A stretch of DNA of 64,000 nucleotides from Lachnospiraceae bacterium (lineage in GTDB: Bacteria; Bacillota; Clostridia; Lachnospirales; Lachnospiraceae): positions 1-64,000 of the forward strand of contig CAJTBO010000010.1 of assembly GCA_910573755.1 (NCBI GenBank), in the 5' to 3' direction. Of the stretch, positions 1 to 8,753 are shown piece after piece. Below the pieces are notes generated by a model, which saw only the letters and a list, made by a program, of their open reading frames with translations, ran no database searches and had not been told where the DNA came from. The number at the start of each line of letters is the position of its first letter. Positions within the stretch are counted from its first letter, which is position 1. A program made the translations under genes and the position numbers.

Positions 1-36
1 TAAAGTTTCCGTACAACAAACCTTAGAAAACAGAAG

Positions 37-80
37 TGGCTGAAGTTCCCACAAACAGGGAGATTCAGCCATTTTGCTTT
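37..80 (+). terminator. Rho-independent terminator of an upstream gene
   Basis: TGGCTGAA pairs with TTCAGCCA, and an inner TTCCC pairs with GGGA. The hairpin is followed by a T-rich tail. It probably ends a gene lying before the window. Confidence 0.6.
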
Positions 81-152
81 TCGATAAGTGTTTAAAACGG
101 GATTATACTATAATCATTCTTGCGTTGTAAATTATAACCTTTTATATTGTAC

Positions 153-225
153 GGGCCATTAGCTCAGTTGGTAGAGCAGTAGACTCTTAATCTATTTGTC
201 CAGGGTTCGAGTCCCTGATGGCCCA
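153..225 (+). tRNA. tRNA-Lys (anticodon CTT)
   Basis: A full cloverleaf can be folded. The acceptor stem is GGGCCAT/ATGGCCC, the D stem GCTC/GAGC, the anticodon stem GTAGA/TCTAT around loop CTCTTAA (anticodon CTT), and the T arm CAGGG-TTCGAGT-CCCTG, ending in discriminator A. CCA is not encoded. It decodes AAG. A T-rich stretch near 256-280 may end its transcript. From there to 400 only the leader of the next gene is seen. Confidence 0.95.
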
Positions 226-400
226 TGAAGCACTGTTTCTGTAACATCTGTTGTGGGGGCGGTGTTTTTTTTGTATTTTTTTTGAAACATCCCAGAATTT
301 TCACCCCCCCACTAGACATTTTTCCCCTAAAGTGATACATTAACTAGTGGCGAAAGATTTCTCTTTTGCTTAAAATTACAGAAAGAGAGGGAGACTCGAG

Positions 401-874
401 ATGGCAAAAAAAACATGGTCTGTGACAACAGACGAAGGTACTTTTTCAGTTGATCTGAAGGGCAGCAAAGTCAGCATTAACGGTGCCCCCCCAGAAAGAT
501 TAAACAGATTTGCAAAAAAGACACATTTTATTGATACGGAATACACAATTCCGCTCGGAAACAGAACTGCAACTCTGGTTATTCAGTCTATGGCTTCTCC
601 TGTACTGGCATATAATGGTGTAAATTGTGCTACCGGTGAGCCTTGGGAATATCAGAAGATTCCTGTTTGGGGTTGGATTTTCCTTATAATCGATATTATC
701 CTTGCTCCGTTCTTCGGATGGCTGTGGGCTTTGCTTGCTCTTCTTGTTTCTGCAGTTGTAATAAGAAGCAAAATGAATGTCGGTCTTAAAATCATTCTTT
801 GTATCTTATTGATAATTGCAGCGGCTGCTATGGGTATCATGGTTGGCGCGGCGGTGGGCGTAGCACTCTCCTAG
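401..874 (+). CDS. Small hypothetical membrane protein
   Basis: This 157-residue protein is not recognised as a named family. Its first ~85 residues are soluble and beta-rich in appearance (repeated short hydrophobic/charged alternation). The rest holds two hydrophobic stretches: about residues 88-121 (tryptophan-rich, one or two helices) and about 127-156 (alanine/glycine-rich to the C-terminus). The start is supported by a GAGAGGGAG Shine-Dalgarno about ten bases before ATG. It stands alone between tRNA-Lys and an araC-type gene and has its own terminator. A membrane-anchored protein with a cytoplasmic N-terminal domain is the safest reading; no function is proposed. Confidence 0.75.
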   Translation: MAKKTWSVTTDEGTFSVDLKGSKVSINGAPPERLNRFAKKTHFIDTEYTIPLGNRTATLVIQSMASPVLAYNGVNCATGEPWEYQKIPVWGWIFLIIDIILAPFFGWLWALLALLVSAVVIRSKMNVGLKIILCILLIIAAAAMGIMVGAAVGVALS

Positions 875-901
875 TACATGATAAAAAGATTTACAAAAAA
901 C

Positions 902-940
902 AAACTTCCGGTATGGATCGGTTCCGTACCGGAAGTTTTA
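902..940 (+). terminator. Rho-independent terminator
   Basis: AAACTTCCGGTA pairs with TACCGGAAGTTT around a 13-base loop, followed by a short T run. It ends the small membrane-protein gene just upstream. Confidence 0.75.
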
Positions 941-988
941 TCATTAACACCTGCTTTTTATTGTTTATCTGCATAACAGAGGAATTCT

Positions 989-1882
989 ATGGCTGATGTA
1001 AATTATGAAAAAACCGGATATCTGCATGACCCCTTCAGGCTGTTCCATCTCACAGACCGGCAAGTAAAAAACTATGATTGCCATTATCATGATTTTCATA
1101 AGATCCTTCTGTTTTTCTCCGGCGATGTTGATTATTTTATAGAAGGGATCACTTACCGTCTCGAGCCCCGGGATATCCTTCTGATCGGTGCGGGAGACGT
1201 CCACAGACCCATTATCCGTTCCGCGGCTCCCTACGAACGGATCATTCTCTATGTTTCATCCGATTTTTTAGTCTCCTGTGCCGACGATAAATATTCTCTG
1301 GAGACCTGTTTTCAAAAGCAGCTGCCCATACGCTCCTCAGGCCGCACTGACATCCCGCAAGATAAAAAAACGGAGCCCTTTCCGGTACTCCGCACTTCCT
1401 CCGCTTCCGTTCCCGCACTCTTTAAACTCTGCGAAAAACTGGAGGCTTCCCTTTCAGACCGCGAATATGCAGCAGAATTATACAGCCGCACCCTTCTCCT
1501 CCAGTTTCTGATACAGCTTAACAGGAGCTTTTTAACCGATTCCTTCCGCTATATCGAAACAGGCTCCTCCAACCGGAAGATCACGGAAATCCTGCATTAC
1601 ATCAATGAACATCTGGACAGCGACCTCTCCATCGATGCGCTTTCCAGGCAGTTCTTTATCAGCCGCCGCTATCTGATGCAGATCTTCCAGCAGGAGACCG
1701 GCTACAGCATCGGAAAATATATCAATGCAAAACGTCTGTTCTGGGCACGGGACAAAATACGCCACGGCATGTCGCTCACCGATGCCTGCTTTTCATCCGG
1801 CTTTCATCACTATTCCACCTTTACACGCTCCTATTACCGGATGTTCCGGACTACGCCCGGAACTCTGAAAAAAGAACTTTAA
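989..1882 (+). CDS. AraC family transcriptional regulator
   Basis: A 297-residue regulator with the usual AraC layout. The N-terminal ~140 residues look like a cupin-type sensing domain (HYHDFHKILLF, then an acidic beta-rich stretch with GAGDVHRP). The C-terminal ~100 residues carry the double helix-turn-helix: DLSIDALSRQFFISRRYLMQIF for the first, and LTDACFSSGFHHYSTFTRSYYRMF ending in TPGTLKK for the second. This second HTH with its F-x-R-x-[FY]-[RK] core is the family signature. The start follows AGAGGAATTCT. It is monocistronic and converges on a minus-strand hypothetical gene. Ligand and targets cannot be read from the sequence; cupin AraC proteins often control sugar genes. Confidence 0.9.
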   Translation: MADVNYEKTGYLHDPFRLFHLTDRQVKNYDCHYHDFHKILLFFSGDVDYFIEGITYRLEPRDILLIGAGDVHRPIIRSAAPYERIILYVSSDFLVSCADDKYSLETCFQKQLPIRSSGRTDIPQDKKTEPFPVLRTSSASVPALFKLCEKLEASLSDREYAAELYSRTLLLQFLIQLNRSFLTDSFRYIETGSSNRKITEILHYINEHLDSDLSIDALSRQFFISRRYLMQIFQQETGYSIGKYINAKRLFWARDKIRHGMSLTDACFSSGFHHYSTFTRSYYRMFRTTPGTLKKEL

Positions 1883-2091
1883 CCTTTTTCCAGGGAGGAA
1901 TCCGAATACATATCCAGAAAGCCCACAACCTCACTTACCGGCCTGCCGTACATATGGCAGCATTTATGATCTACCAGCTTCTCCTCCTCCTGCAGTTCAT
2001 TGAAATTTACGCTCATCTTTAATGCACCTATTTCCATCTCATGATCCAGATGCCTGAGAACCTCTTCTATCATTTTTTCCTGTTCATCCAT
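1879..2091 (-). CDS. Small acidic hypothetical protein
   Basis: About 70 residues beginning MDEQEKMIEEVLRHLDHEME. An AAGGAG sequence seven bases before this ATG decides the start over a longer upstream frame. The protein is acidic and helical in appearance, with a Cys-Cys-His cluster (DHKCCHMYGRPVSEV) near residue 45. It ends almost tail-to-tail with the araC-type gene, overlapping its last bases. The family is not recognised. The CC-H cluster could bind metal, but this is speculative. Confidence 0.55.
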   Translation of the reverse strand: MDEQEKMIEEVLRHLDHEMEIGALKMSVNFNELQEEEKLVDHKCCHMYGRPVSEVVGFLDMYSDSSLEKG

Positions 2092-2242
2092 GACGGGACT
2101 CCTTCCGCTTCCTCTTCCTGCCCGAGCAGCGTCCATATGTTCATGAGGACTTTATGTTAACTTTATGTTGACTAACGCCTGTATACTTTGAAAACAGACT
2201 TATGCCGGCCAATTCCACACGTTCCGTAAACCGCCCTATACT

Positions 2243-2275
2243 GAAAAGCGGGATAACAGTCTCCCGTTATCCCGC
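2243..2275 (-). terminator. Terminator of ilvE
   Basis: On the minus strand, GCGGGATAAC pairs with GTTATCCCGC, followed by TTTT. It lies 14 bases beyond the ilvE stop codon. Confidence 0.85.
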
Positions 2276-2288
2276 CTAAATCCGTTGT

Positions 2289-3314
2289 TTACAGGATCGT
2301 CTTTATCCATCCTTCCGGCGCTTCCAGTTTACCCATCTGGATACCTGTCAATGTATCATATAATTTCTTTGTCACAGGTCCCATCTCATCCATACCGCTG
2401 GGCAGACAGATTTCCTTTCCATGGTCTACAATCCTGCCGACCGGTGAGATAACCGCAGCCGTGCCGCAAAGGCCGCATTCCGCAAAGTCTTTCACTTCCT
2501 CAAGAAGCACTTCTCTTTCTTCCACTTCCATATTCAGATAATGCTGTGCAACATAGACAAGAGATCGCCTTGTGATGGAAGGCAGAATACTATCCGATTT
2601 CGGTGTCACAAGTTTATTATCCTTTGTAATAAAGATAAAGTTCGCACCGCCTGTCTCCTCCACTTTTGTTCTGGTCTGAGGGTCCAGATACATATTTTCC
2701 GCATATCCTTCCTCATGCGCCGTTACGATAGCGTGCAGGCTCATCGCATAGTTCAATCCGGCTTTGATATGCCCTGTGCCGTGCGGCGCCGCTCTGTCAA
2801 AATCGCTTACCTTGATCGTCAGCGGTTTCGCGCCGCCCTTAAAATAAGGACCTACCGGGGTTACAAAAATACGGAACATATACTCATCAGCCGGTTTTAC
2901 ACCGATTACGGGGTTCGTTCCCATCATATAAGGACGGATATACAAGGTTGCGCCGGAACCAAAGGGCGGCACATAAGCCGCATTTGCCTTTACCACTTCT
3001 ATGACAGCATCAATAAACCTCTCTTCCGGAAATACCGGCATTTCCAGCCTTTTAGCGGAATCCGCCATTCTTGACGCATTTAAGTCGGGACGGAAGCATA
3101 CGATACGTCCATCCTCTGTTGTGTAGGCTTTCAGCCCCTCAAAGATTGTCTGCGCATACTGGAAAACACCTGCACATTCATTCAGAACGATATTGGCATC
3201 CGTAACAACGGCGCCCTCATCCCACGCTCCGTTTTTATAATTGGAAACAAATCTTGCGTCCGTCTGTATATAACCGAAGCCAAGATTTGACCAGTCAAGC
3301 TGCTTTTTCTCCAT
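2289..3314 (-). CDS. ilvE: Branched-chain amino acid aminotransferase
   Basis: PLP-dependent fold type IV aminotransferase that interconverts leucine, isoleucine and valine with their 2-oxo acids, using glutamate/2-oxoglutarate. The ~341-residue length matches the family. Visible signatures are ECAGVFQYAQTIFEGLKAY near the N-terminus, PYMMGTNPVIGV, the region around GHIKAGLNYAMSL containing the expected PLP lysine, VEETGGANFIFI, and the ECGLCGTAAVISPVG motif typical of class IV enzymes. An AAAGGAGGAG nine bases before MEKKQLDW fixes the start, rather than an upstream in-frame codon. The gene is monocistronic with its own terminator. No T-box leader is seen in the short upstream gap. Confidence 0.95.
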   Translation of the reverse strand: MEKKQLDWSNLGFGYIQTDARFVSNYKNGAWDEGAVVTDANIVLNECAGVFQYAQTIFEGLKAYTTEDGRIVCFRPDLNASRMADSAKRLEMPVFPEERFIDAVIEVVKANAAYVPPFGSGATLYIRPYMMGTNPVIGVKPADEYMFRIFVTPVGPYFKGGAKPLTIKVSDFDRAAPHGTGHIKAGLNYAMSLHAIVTAHEEGYAENMYLDPQTRTKVEETGGANFIFITKDNKLVTPKSDSILPSITRRSLVYVAQHYLNMEVEEREVLLEEVKDFAECGLCGTAAVISPVGRIVDHGKEICLPSGMDEMGPVTKKLYDTLTGIQMGKLEAPEGWIKTIL

Positions 3315-3419
3315 AACTTTCTCCTCCTTTGCAACCGTCTGTCTCTCACTTACGGGGAGCAACATATTTATTTTTCTTTATCTTAGTATAACCTTTGCCA
3401 TTTGTCCAGAATAAAGTAT

Positions 3420-3659
3420 TTAATTCTTTTCCATGATCCGCTTCGCCTCTTCTTTCGGCACCTTTGTCGACCAGCGGCAGATCGGGCAATACACATAATA
3501 TACTCTGTGATACGGTATCACCGGAATAAAGAACAGCGTAAACCATGATGTCCTTTTCATAAGCCGCCAGGTACTGTCGTTATTGCATCTGTTGCAATGC
3601 AGATACTCTACATTTCCCAGTTCTTTATCCAGATCCCGAAATCCCCATATAATAAACAT
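3420..3659 (-). CDS. Zinc-ribbon membrane-associated protein
   Basis: A 79-residue protein with two Cys-x-x-Cys knuckles (CNRC and CPIC) about 30 residues apart. They are separated by a hydrophobic segment (TSWFTLFFIPVIPYHRVYYVY). This is the layout of small zinc-ribbon proteins of the zinc_ribbon_15 type. The C-terminus is charged (KVPKEEAKRIMEKN). The start follows AGGGGAG. It sits alone between ilvE and a DUF89 gene on the same strand. Function is unknown; zinc binding is inferred from the cysteine pairs. Confidence 0.7.
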   Translation of the reverse strand: MFIIWGFRDLDKELGNVEYLHCNRCNNDSTWRLMKRTSWFTLFFIPVIPYHRVYYVYCPICRWSTKVPKEEAKRIMEKN

Positions 3660-3740
3660 ACTTTTCTCCCCTGTGTTTTTTCTATTTTACCACTTTTTAA
3701 AAAATAGTCCATACCTGCCTGCTTGTCAGTGACAGCCGGT

Positions 3741-4616
3741 TTACGGCAAAATCTCCCTTTCCCTCAGAAACATGCCTGTATTTCTCTCCACCTGAAACCG
3801 CCCCGAAAACCAGTCGCATTTACAGAGAAACGAATAATATATATTTCTGCCACACCCGTTTAATGTTTCGAAATTTGCCTGTCCTTTCGACAGGATGATA
3901 TCCGCCTGCTCCAATACTTCCTTTGCCTCTCCCTGCAGCATATTTTCCACCGTTCCGCCAACACCGTTCCCATTGGGTATTACTCTTGCAACGTTATGTA
4001 AACCAACCGTTTCCGCATCCTCCAATGTGGCATCATTCAGAACCTCCTCTCCCCGCACCATCACGCACAGCTCCAGATGCGGAAATCGCTTCTTCAGTTC
4101 CTTTAAAAACAGTTTATCCAGCACGATTTCTCCACAGTTATCCGCCAACAGCAAAAACCGCCTTCCGCTTTCACAATCCTGTAAAAAAGATTGATAGACC
4201 GCTTTGTCCAGATCATTTTTCCTTTTATCCTGAAACAGTTCTAAAAACACCTTCTTCTCTACCTTGTGCATCGCGCCAAAATCAATATAATTTCCGATCC
4301 GGGCATAGACGATTGCCTGTGCCAGCGGATCTTTTGCCTTTAAAATATCCTTATACAATGCATCTTCCATTGCCAGCACATAAGCATTGTATTCTTTCTT
4401 AACTTCCGCATAATCTCTGATCTCCCCGAAATACCGCCTGTATACCTGATTAAATAAATATACCAGATACGGTGAACTTGCATCATCCCCGCTCTCTCCG
4501 ATGATCCCGGCAATCTCTTTCATATAGGCTGCCTTCTTCTCCTCATCCTGAAATTGCAGAAGCCTTTCCTGCTGCTTATCGATCAGACAACGGATACACA
4601 TACTGTTTAAACGCAT
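3741..4616 (-). CDS. DUF89 / ARMT1-like damage-control phosphatase family protein
   Basis: A 291-residue member of the DUF89 family, metal-dependent phosphatases that remove damaged sugar-phosphate metabolites. The signature LLLADNCGEIVLDKLFL (Asp-Asn-x-Gly-Glu) lies about residue 155, followed by VMVRGEEVLNDATLEDA and ILSKGQANFETL, which supply the conserved Asp/Asn and Lys of the active site. The N-terminal CIRCLIDKQ Cys-x-x-Cys is typical of the bacterial branch. The start follows AGAGGAA. It lies 33 bases after the rRNA methyltransferase gene on the same strand and may be co-transcribed with it. The substrate cannot be told from sequence. Confidence 0.85.
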   Translation of the reverse strand: MRLNSMCIRCLIDKQQERLLQFQDEEKKAAYMKEIAGIIGESGDDASSPYLVYLFNQVYRRYFGEIRDYAEVKKEYNAYVLAMEDALYKDILKAKDPLAQAIVYARIGNYIDFGAMHKVEKKVFLELFQDKRKNDLDKAVYQSFLQDCESGRRFLLLADNCGEIVLDKLFLKELKKRFPHLELCVMVRGEEVLNDATLEDAETVGLHNVARVIPNGNGVGGTVENMLQGEAKEVLEQADIILSKGQANFETLNGCGRNIYYSFLCKCDWFSGRFQVERNTGMFLREREILP

Positions 4617-4649
4617 ACGGATTCCTCTTTTTCTTTCCTGATAACTATG

Positions 4650-5897
4650 TTATTGTTCGCTCACCACCTGAAAAATATAAAACTTTAAATAATACGACTC
4701 ATCCGCCGCCCAAAGGATCGGATGATCCGGCGCCTGGGTATGAAATTCCACCTGGCGCAGGCGTTTACGGGCTCCCCTTGCCGCCTCCCGGATCGTCTTT
4801 GCAAAAAGTTCCTGTTCCATGAAATGAGAGCAGGAACAGGTCACAAGGAAACCTCCGTCTTTTACCAGCCTCATTCCCCGCAGATTGATTTCCCGATAGC
4901 CTTTTACAGCGCCTTTTGTAGCTTGTCTGGATTTTGTGAATGCAGGCGGATCCAAAATTACTATATCATATTGTTCTCCCGCCTCTTCCAGCTTCGGCAG
5001 CAGTTCAAATACATCTGCACATTCAAATTTCACTTTATCTTCCAAGCCGTTCAGCCTTGCGTTTTCCTGCGCCTGCAGAATACCCAGCTCAGACGCATCC
5101 ACACCGAGTACCGAATCCGCCCCCGCTATACCGGCATTCAGCGCGAAAGAACCGGTGTGGGTAAAACAGTCCAGTACACGTTTCCCCGGACAAAGTTTGT
5201 GAATTGCCGCACGATTGTTTTTCTGATCCAGAAAAAAACCGGTTTTCTGTCCGTCTTTTACATCCACCTGATAGCGGACGCCGTTTTCCACAATCTCAAT
5301 CTTTGTATCGAAGGGATCCCCGATGAAACCTTTAAAGCGTTCCATTCCTTCCTGCAGGCGCACTTTCGCATCGCTGCGCTCATAGATACCCCGGATCTTG
5401 ATGCCATCTTCCTCCAACACTTTTTTCAAGCTCTCCAGCAATAACGGTTTTAACCTGTCAATGCCAAGCGCCAGAGATTCCGCCACAAGCACATCGGAAA
5501 ATTTATCTACCACCAGCCCCGGCAGAAAATCCGCCTCGCCAAAGATCAAACGGCAGCTGCCGGTATCTATTACATTTTTCCTGTATTCCCACGCCGTCCT
5601 CACACGATCTTCCAGAAAAGTCGGCGTGATCCGTTTTTCCTTCCTGCGGGAAAGCATGCGGATTCTGATCTTGGAAGCACTGTTGATAAAACCATACCCA
5701 AGAAAATATCCGTCAAAATCTTCTACGGAAATAATGTCACCGTCTTCAAAGCCGCCCCCGACTTCGGCGATCTCATTATCGTAGATCCACAGCCCGCCCG
5801 CTTTCAGGCTGCGCCCTTCCCCTTTTTTTAAAACCGCCACCGCCCCGCCGACAAGATCCGTATCCGGTTTTAATCTTGTAATGTCTGTCGTATTCAT
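4650..5897 (-). CDS. Class I SAM-dependent rRNA (cytosine-C5) methyltransferase, RlmI type
   Basis: A 415-residue protein of the RlmI/YwbD group. The N-terminal ~90 residues form a PUA domain (VLKKGEGRSLKAGGLWIYDNEI). A central RlmI-like beta barrel follows, then a Rossmann methyltransferase domain. Visible motifs are VLDCFTHTGSFALNAG (SAM binding), VLGVDASELGI, YDIVILDPPAFTKS (the DPPAF catalytic loop) and LVTCSCSHFM with the catalytic-type cysteine. Relatives methylate C5 of a cytosine in 23S rRNA; the exact target here is inferred. The start follows GGGAGAAG. It is probably first in an operon with the DUF89 gene. Confidence 0.88.
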   Translation of the reverse strand: MNTTDITRLKPDTDLVGGAVAVLKKGEGRSLKAGGLWIYDNEIAEVGGGFEDGDIISVEDFDGYFLGYGFINSASKIRIRMLSRRKEKRITPTFLEDRVRTAWEYRKNVIDTGSCRLIFGEADFLPGLVVDKFSDVLVAESLALGIDRLKPLLLESLKKVLEEDGIKIRGIYERSDAKVRLQEGMERFKGFIGDPFDTKIEIVENGVRYQVDVKDGQKTGFFLDQKNNRAAIHKLCPGKRVLDCFTHTGSFALNAGIAGADSVLGVDASELGILQAQENARLNGLEDKVKFECADVFELLPKLEEAGEQYDIVILDPPAFTKSRQATKGAVKGYREINLRGMRLVKDGGFLVTCSCSHFMEQELFAKTIREAARGARKRLRQVEFHTQAPDHPILWAADESYYLKFYIFQVVSEQ

Positions 5898-5989
5898 TCT
5901 TCTCCCTGTTTCATCCCGGACACGGCATCCTTATTCCCGCCCCGCTCCTGTTCTGCACTGCCTGCTTTTCTCATTCAACGCCGGCATCT

Positions 5990-6781
5990 CTATTTTTTCC
6001 TCTTCTGTATCCGCTTTTCTTTCAGTCCGGTCAGCATATCCTTCTGCTCTTTCGTCAGCCGGAAACTTTCCCGGCATTTCTGCACCGTTTTTGCGTAGGT
6101 GAATTCATCCAGATGATTCTCCGGAGAATTCATATACACAAAACTTTTCTCCCACTCTTTCACAAGGCAGACTGACAGCGCCCATGCCACTGCCATTTTA
6201 ACATAATATCCCTCATGATGAATATCATCAAATATCCGCAGCAGCTCATCTATATATTCCGGAGTCACATAAAAGTTCATCAGCATAACCACGCCGAAAC
6301 GCAGATCAAACTCCTTATCCGAGCACAGATACGGCTGCAAAAAAAACCACATCACTTCCGGCTCCTTTTTCGTCTGTTTCAGACCGGTACAGAAACTGTC
6401 ACAGAGCGACCAATTATCAATCCGCGCGACATATTTTTTAATATATGGTAATAATTGTTCCAGTTTTTCCTTCATGCAGCCGACCACCATGCCATAAAGC
6501 ATCAGTTCTTCCATATATTTTATCCCGTCGGTATTTTCAGCACAAACAGGGGGACAGCCTTTCATATCGGCAGCCGTTCCCGGATACTGATCGGACAATG
6601 TATTTTCCAGATATTCCCTGCCGTCTGTTTTCGCGATCTTTTTCGCAAGTTCCCTGAGTTTTGGCAGCCGCACCCCCAGCATTACCGCTTCCCGCCCAAG
6701 AAGGGAACCGGTGAATTTCGCATAGTCCGGTTCCGCCATATCTTCAAGCAGTTCCCTTATCTTTTCTCTGGTATATTCCAT
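5990..6781 (-). CDS. DNA alkylation repair protein, AlkD-like HEAT-repeat glycosylase
   Basis: About 263 residues of all-helical HEAT-like repeats. Landmarks of the AlkD family are GVRLPKLRELAKKI near the N-terminus, ARIDNWSLCDSFC in the middle (the NW-x-x-x-D segment lining the DNA groove) and MAVAWALSVCLVKEWEKSF. Characterised members excise N3- and N7-alkylated purines without base flipping. The ATG at MEYTREK, preceded by AGGAAA, is preferred over a GTG eight codons earlier. It is single and minus-strand, running away from tRNA-Pro. Confidence 0.85.
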   Translation of the reverse strand: MEYTREKIRELLEDMAEPDYAKFTGSLLGREAVMLGVRLPKLRELAKKIAKTDGREYLENTLSDQYPGTAADMKGCPPVCAENTDGIKYMEELMLYGMVVGCMKEKLEQLLPYIKKYVARIDNWSLCDSFCTGLKQTKKEPEVMWFFLQPYLCSDKEFDLRFGVVMLMNFYVTPEYIDELLRIFDDIHHEGYYVKMAVAWALSVCLVKEWEKSFVYMNSPENHLDEFTYAKTVQKCRESFRLTKEQKDMLTGLKEKRIQKRKK

Positions 6782-6922
6782 GTATATTATTTCCTGTTTT
6801 TGCACTTATATATTTTTACAGCTATAATCAACAGTATAACACAAAATTCGCTCTTGACAAGCATACCCTAAATAATGTATTATCATAGTTGTTGCGAATA
6901 TTATAAATTTATTTTTAATTAT

Positions 6923-6996
6923 CGGCGCGTGGCTCAGCTTGGTAGAGCGCTGCGTTCGGGACGCAGAGGTCGCAGGTTCAAATCCTGTCGCGCCGA
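6923..6996 (+). tRNA. tRNA-Pro (anticodon CGG), integration target
   Basis: The cloverleaf has acceptor CGGCGCG/CGCGCCG, anticodon stem CTGCG/CGCAG around loop TTCGGGA (anticodon CGG) and T arm GCAGG-TTCAAAT-CCTGT, with discriminator A and no encoded CCA. Its 3' half, from the anticodon loop on, is repeated at 19999-20044 at the far end of the genomic island, so the gene served as attB and was restored by the incoming element. Confidence 0.96.
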
Positions 6997-6999
6997 GTA
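6954..6999 (+). repeat. attL: 46-bp direct repeat with the tRNA-Pro 3' end
   Basis: Bases from GTTCGGGACGCAGAGG to CGCCGAGTA are identical, over 46 bases, to 19999-20044. The repeat covers the anticodon loop, T arm and acceptor 3' strand plus three bases beyond. It is the left attachment site of the 13-kb island. Confidence 0.93.
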
Positions 7000-7590
7000 T
7001 TGTAGAAAGGATTGGAAGCCTTGAATTTGTGGGGTTTTCCAGTCTTTTTTTATGTCCGGAAACGGATAATCTGGCGGGGTTTAAGAGGGTGTGTTCCAAC
7101 AAAGTTCCAACAAAATTTATTATAATATATGCCAGATGATTTTTAAAAGGGGCTATAGAAACATCTTAGAGACATCTATTTGTTTCAAATGTTTCAACTT
7201 TTTCGGGCAGTAACTATATAATAAGATTTCTTGCATATCGCACAAAATCCAGTAAATAAGTCCTTGCAACTTCACCACTGACATGTATATCTGTTTTAAA
7301 TGATTCAACTTATTATATAAGAGGAAAATGTCTGTATGGAAATGGATACAGGCATTTTTATTTTTAATACACACTTTTCATTCTGCTCTGAAAAGAAAAG
7401 GGGGTAAATGAGATATGTTTCAGGAAGTGTCGCAAAAATAAGAAAACCGCTCTATCGGGACAGTTTTCATGTATGAAAAGTGTATGATTGTTCCGCATGG
7501 ACTGGGTATAGCTTTGGGGACACTTTCTGAAATGAGGAAAATTTTTGGTTTGTCACATTAACTGGTCTAGTTGGGAAAGGAGCAGGCACT
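7000..7590. other. Left-end non-coding region of the island
   Basis: No convincing gene is seen. The region holds a terminator-like hairpin after tRNA-Pro (GGATTGGAA...TTTTCCAGTC plus T run, 7013-7051) and the arm-type repeat at 7097-7115. It also has two copies of a 9-bp tandem motif, (TGTTTCAAM)2 at 7181-7198 and a diverged copy at 7292-7309. An inverted pair, TTTCAGGAAGTGTC (7418-7431) and GACACTTTCTGAAA (7519-7532), lies upstream of the recombinase gene and may be its res-like or operator site. Confidence 0.6.
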
Positions 7591-8166
7591 ATGAAGATTG
7601 GATATGTCAGAGTGAGTACAAAAGAGCAGAATACGGCACGTCAGGAAGAACTTATGAAATCACTGGGAGTTGATAAGGTATACCTTGATAAGATGAGCGG
7701 TAAGGATACCGACCGCCCTGCCCTGCTGGAAATGATGAACTTTATACGTGAGGGAGACAGTGTAATCGCGGAAAGTATCTCACGGTTTGCAAGGAATACA
7801 AAAGATTTACTTGAATTGACAGAGCAGTTAAATAATAAACATGTTCGGTTTATTTCTCAAAAAGAGAATATTGACACGGACACTCCGGCAGGGAAATTTA
7901 TGCTTACAATCTTTGGCGCAGTTGCAGAGCTGGAAAGGGAATACATAAGGCAACGACAAAGAGAAGGCATAGAGATCGCAAAGAAACAAGGCAGGTATAA
8001 GGGAAGGCCTGCAAAACAATTGGATACATTTGATGAAATTTATCATCAATGGAAATCCGGGAATATAACTGCTGCTTCCGCAAGTAAGCAACTGAATATC
8101 AGCAGGAGTACATTTTACCGCAAAGTATATGGGCATGAGAATGATAATAAGCCGATAGATTTTTGA
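7591..8166 (+). CDS. Serine recombinase, resolvase/invertase family
   Basis: A 191-residue small serine recombinase. The N-terminal catalytic domain has GYVRVSTKEQ with the nucleophilic serine near residue 9, then AESISRFARNTKDLLEL and TPAGKFMLTIFGAVAELEREYIRQRQREGI, the conserved arginine-rich active site and long E helix. The C-terminal helix-turn-helix is at about 150-180 (ITAASASKQLNISRSTFYRKV). Length and layout match Tn3-type resolvases and Hin-type invertases. The start follows GGAAAGGAG. The likely role is resolving multimers of the excised island or inverting a segment. The inverted pair upstream could be its site, but that is inference. Confidence 0.93.
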   Translation: MKIGYVRVSTKEQNTARQEELMKSLGVDKVYLDKMSGKDTDRPALLEMMNFIREGDSVIAESISRFARNTKDLLELTEQLNNKHVRFISQKENIDTDTPAGKFMLTIFGAVAELEREYIRQRQREGIEIAKKQGRYKGRPAKQLDTFDEIYHQWKSGNITAASASKQLNISRSTFYRKVYGHENDNKPIDF

Positions 8167-8753
8167 GATGAAAACAGAATGTATTCAGATATGTACTTAC
8201 GGGAAAAAGAAGGATACTTTGTTTAAGATATAGAAAATACAATGAAAACAGAAATGTAAATACATGAAGAGAAAAGATAAAAGATAAAAATATTTTTTAC
8301 AGGCAGGTAATAAAGAATATTACATAGCGGCAGAAACAAAGAGTCCTGTTTTTGGCATTATACAAGTGATAAACATAAAAGCATGGAAAACAGATCGGTT
8401 ACAGTTTTATGAAACCATACGGAAAAAGAGAGGGGGATATACGGTTACTCTCCCACCCTATCCCCTATCTGATCTGTTGATTCATAAAATTTCCTGTAAA
8501 ATATACCCCAAAATTTACAGTAAAGTGATTAAAAAATAACCTAAGAAGGTAATCTGCCTGAATGAGGAATATCAAAATAAAAGGATAACTGGCATTAAAA
8601 AAGTGTCAGTATGTATATGAAACAGAAATGGACAATGTTTATCCTGCATTGTGTATAATAAACATTGTCCATTTCTGGCTATATACACTATTGTTTTGAA
8701 TTATGTAATCCGGTACAATCCCCTTCCATTATAAAAGAAAGGGGGTGTACGTT
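8167..8753. other. 587-base non-coding gap with a large palindrome
   Basis: This AT-rich gap has no supported gene. Its main structure is the 20-bp-armed palindrome at 8623-8677 (separate entry). A C-rich stretch near 8450-8475 is unexplained. Confidence 0.5.
8623..8677. repeat. Perfect 20-bp inverted repeat with 15-base loop
   Basis: CAGAAATGGACAATGTTTAT (8623-8642) is exactly mirrored at 8658-8677. Outer halves TGTATAT/ATATACA extend the symmetry after small mismatches. There is no T run on either strand, so it does not look like an ordinary terminator. It lies about 75 bases before a small gene. Options are a replication or transfer origin hairpin, a recombinase site, or a leader structure. 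Confidence 0.8.

Noticed and set aside
7181-7202. Similarity of TGTTTCAAATG to the parS site (TGTTTCACGTGAAACA)
   Set aside because: The repeat is direct, not palindromic, and no ParB gene is in the island.
7153-7374. 73-codon minus-strand frame at the island's left end
   Set aside because: No ribosome site, low-complexity AT-rich composition, and overlaps the repeat motifs.
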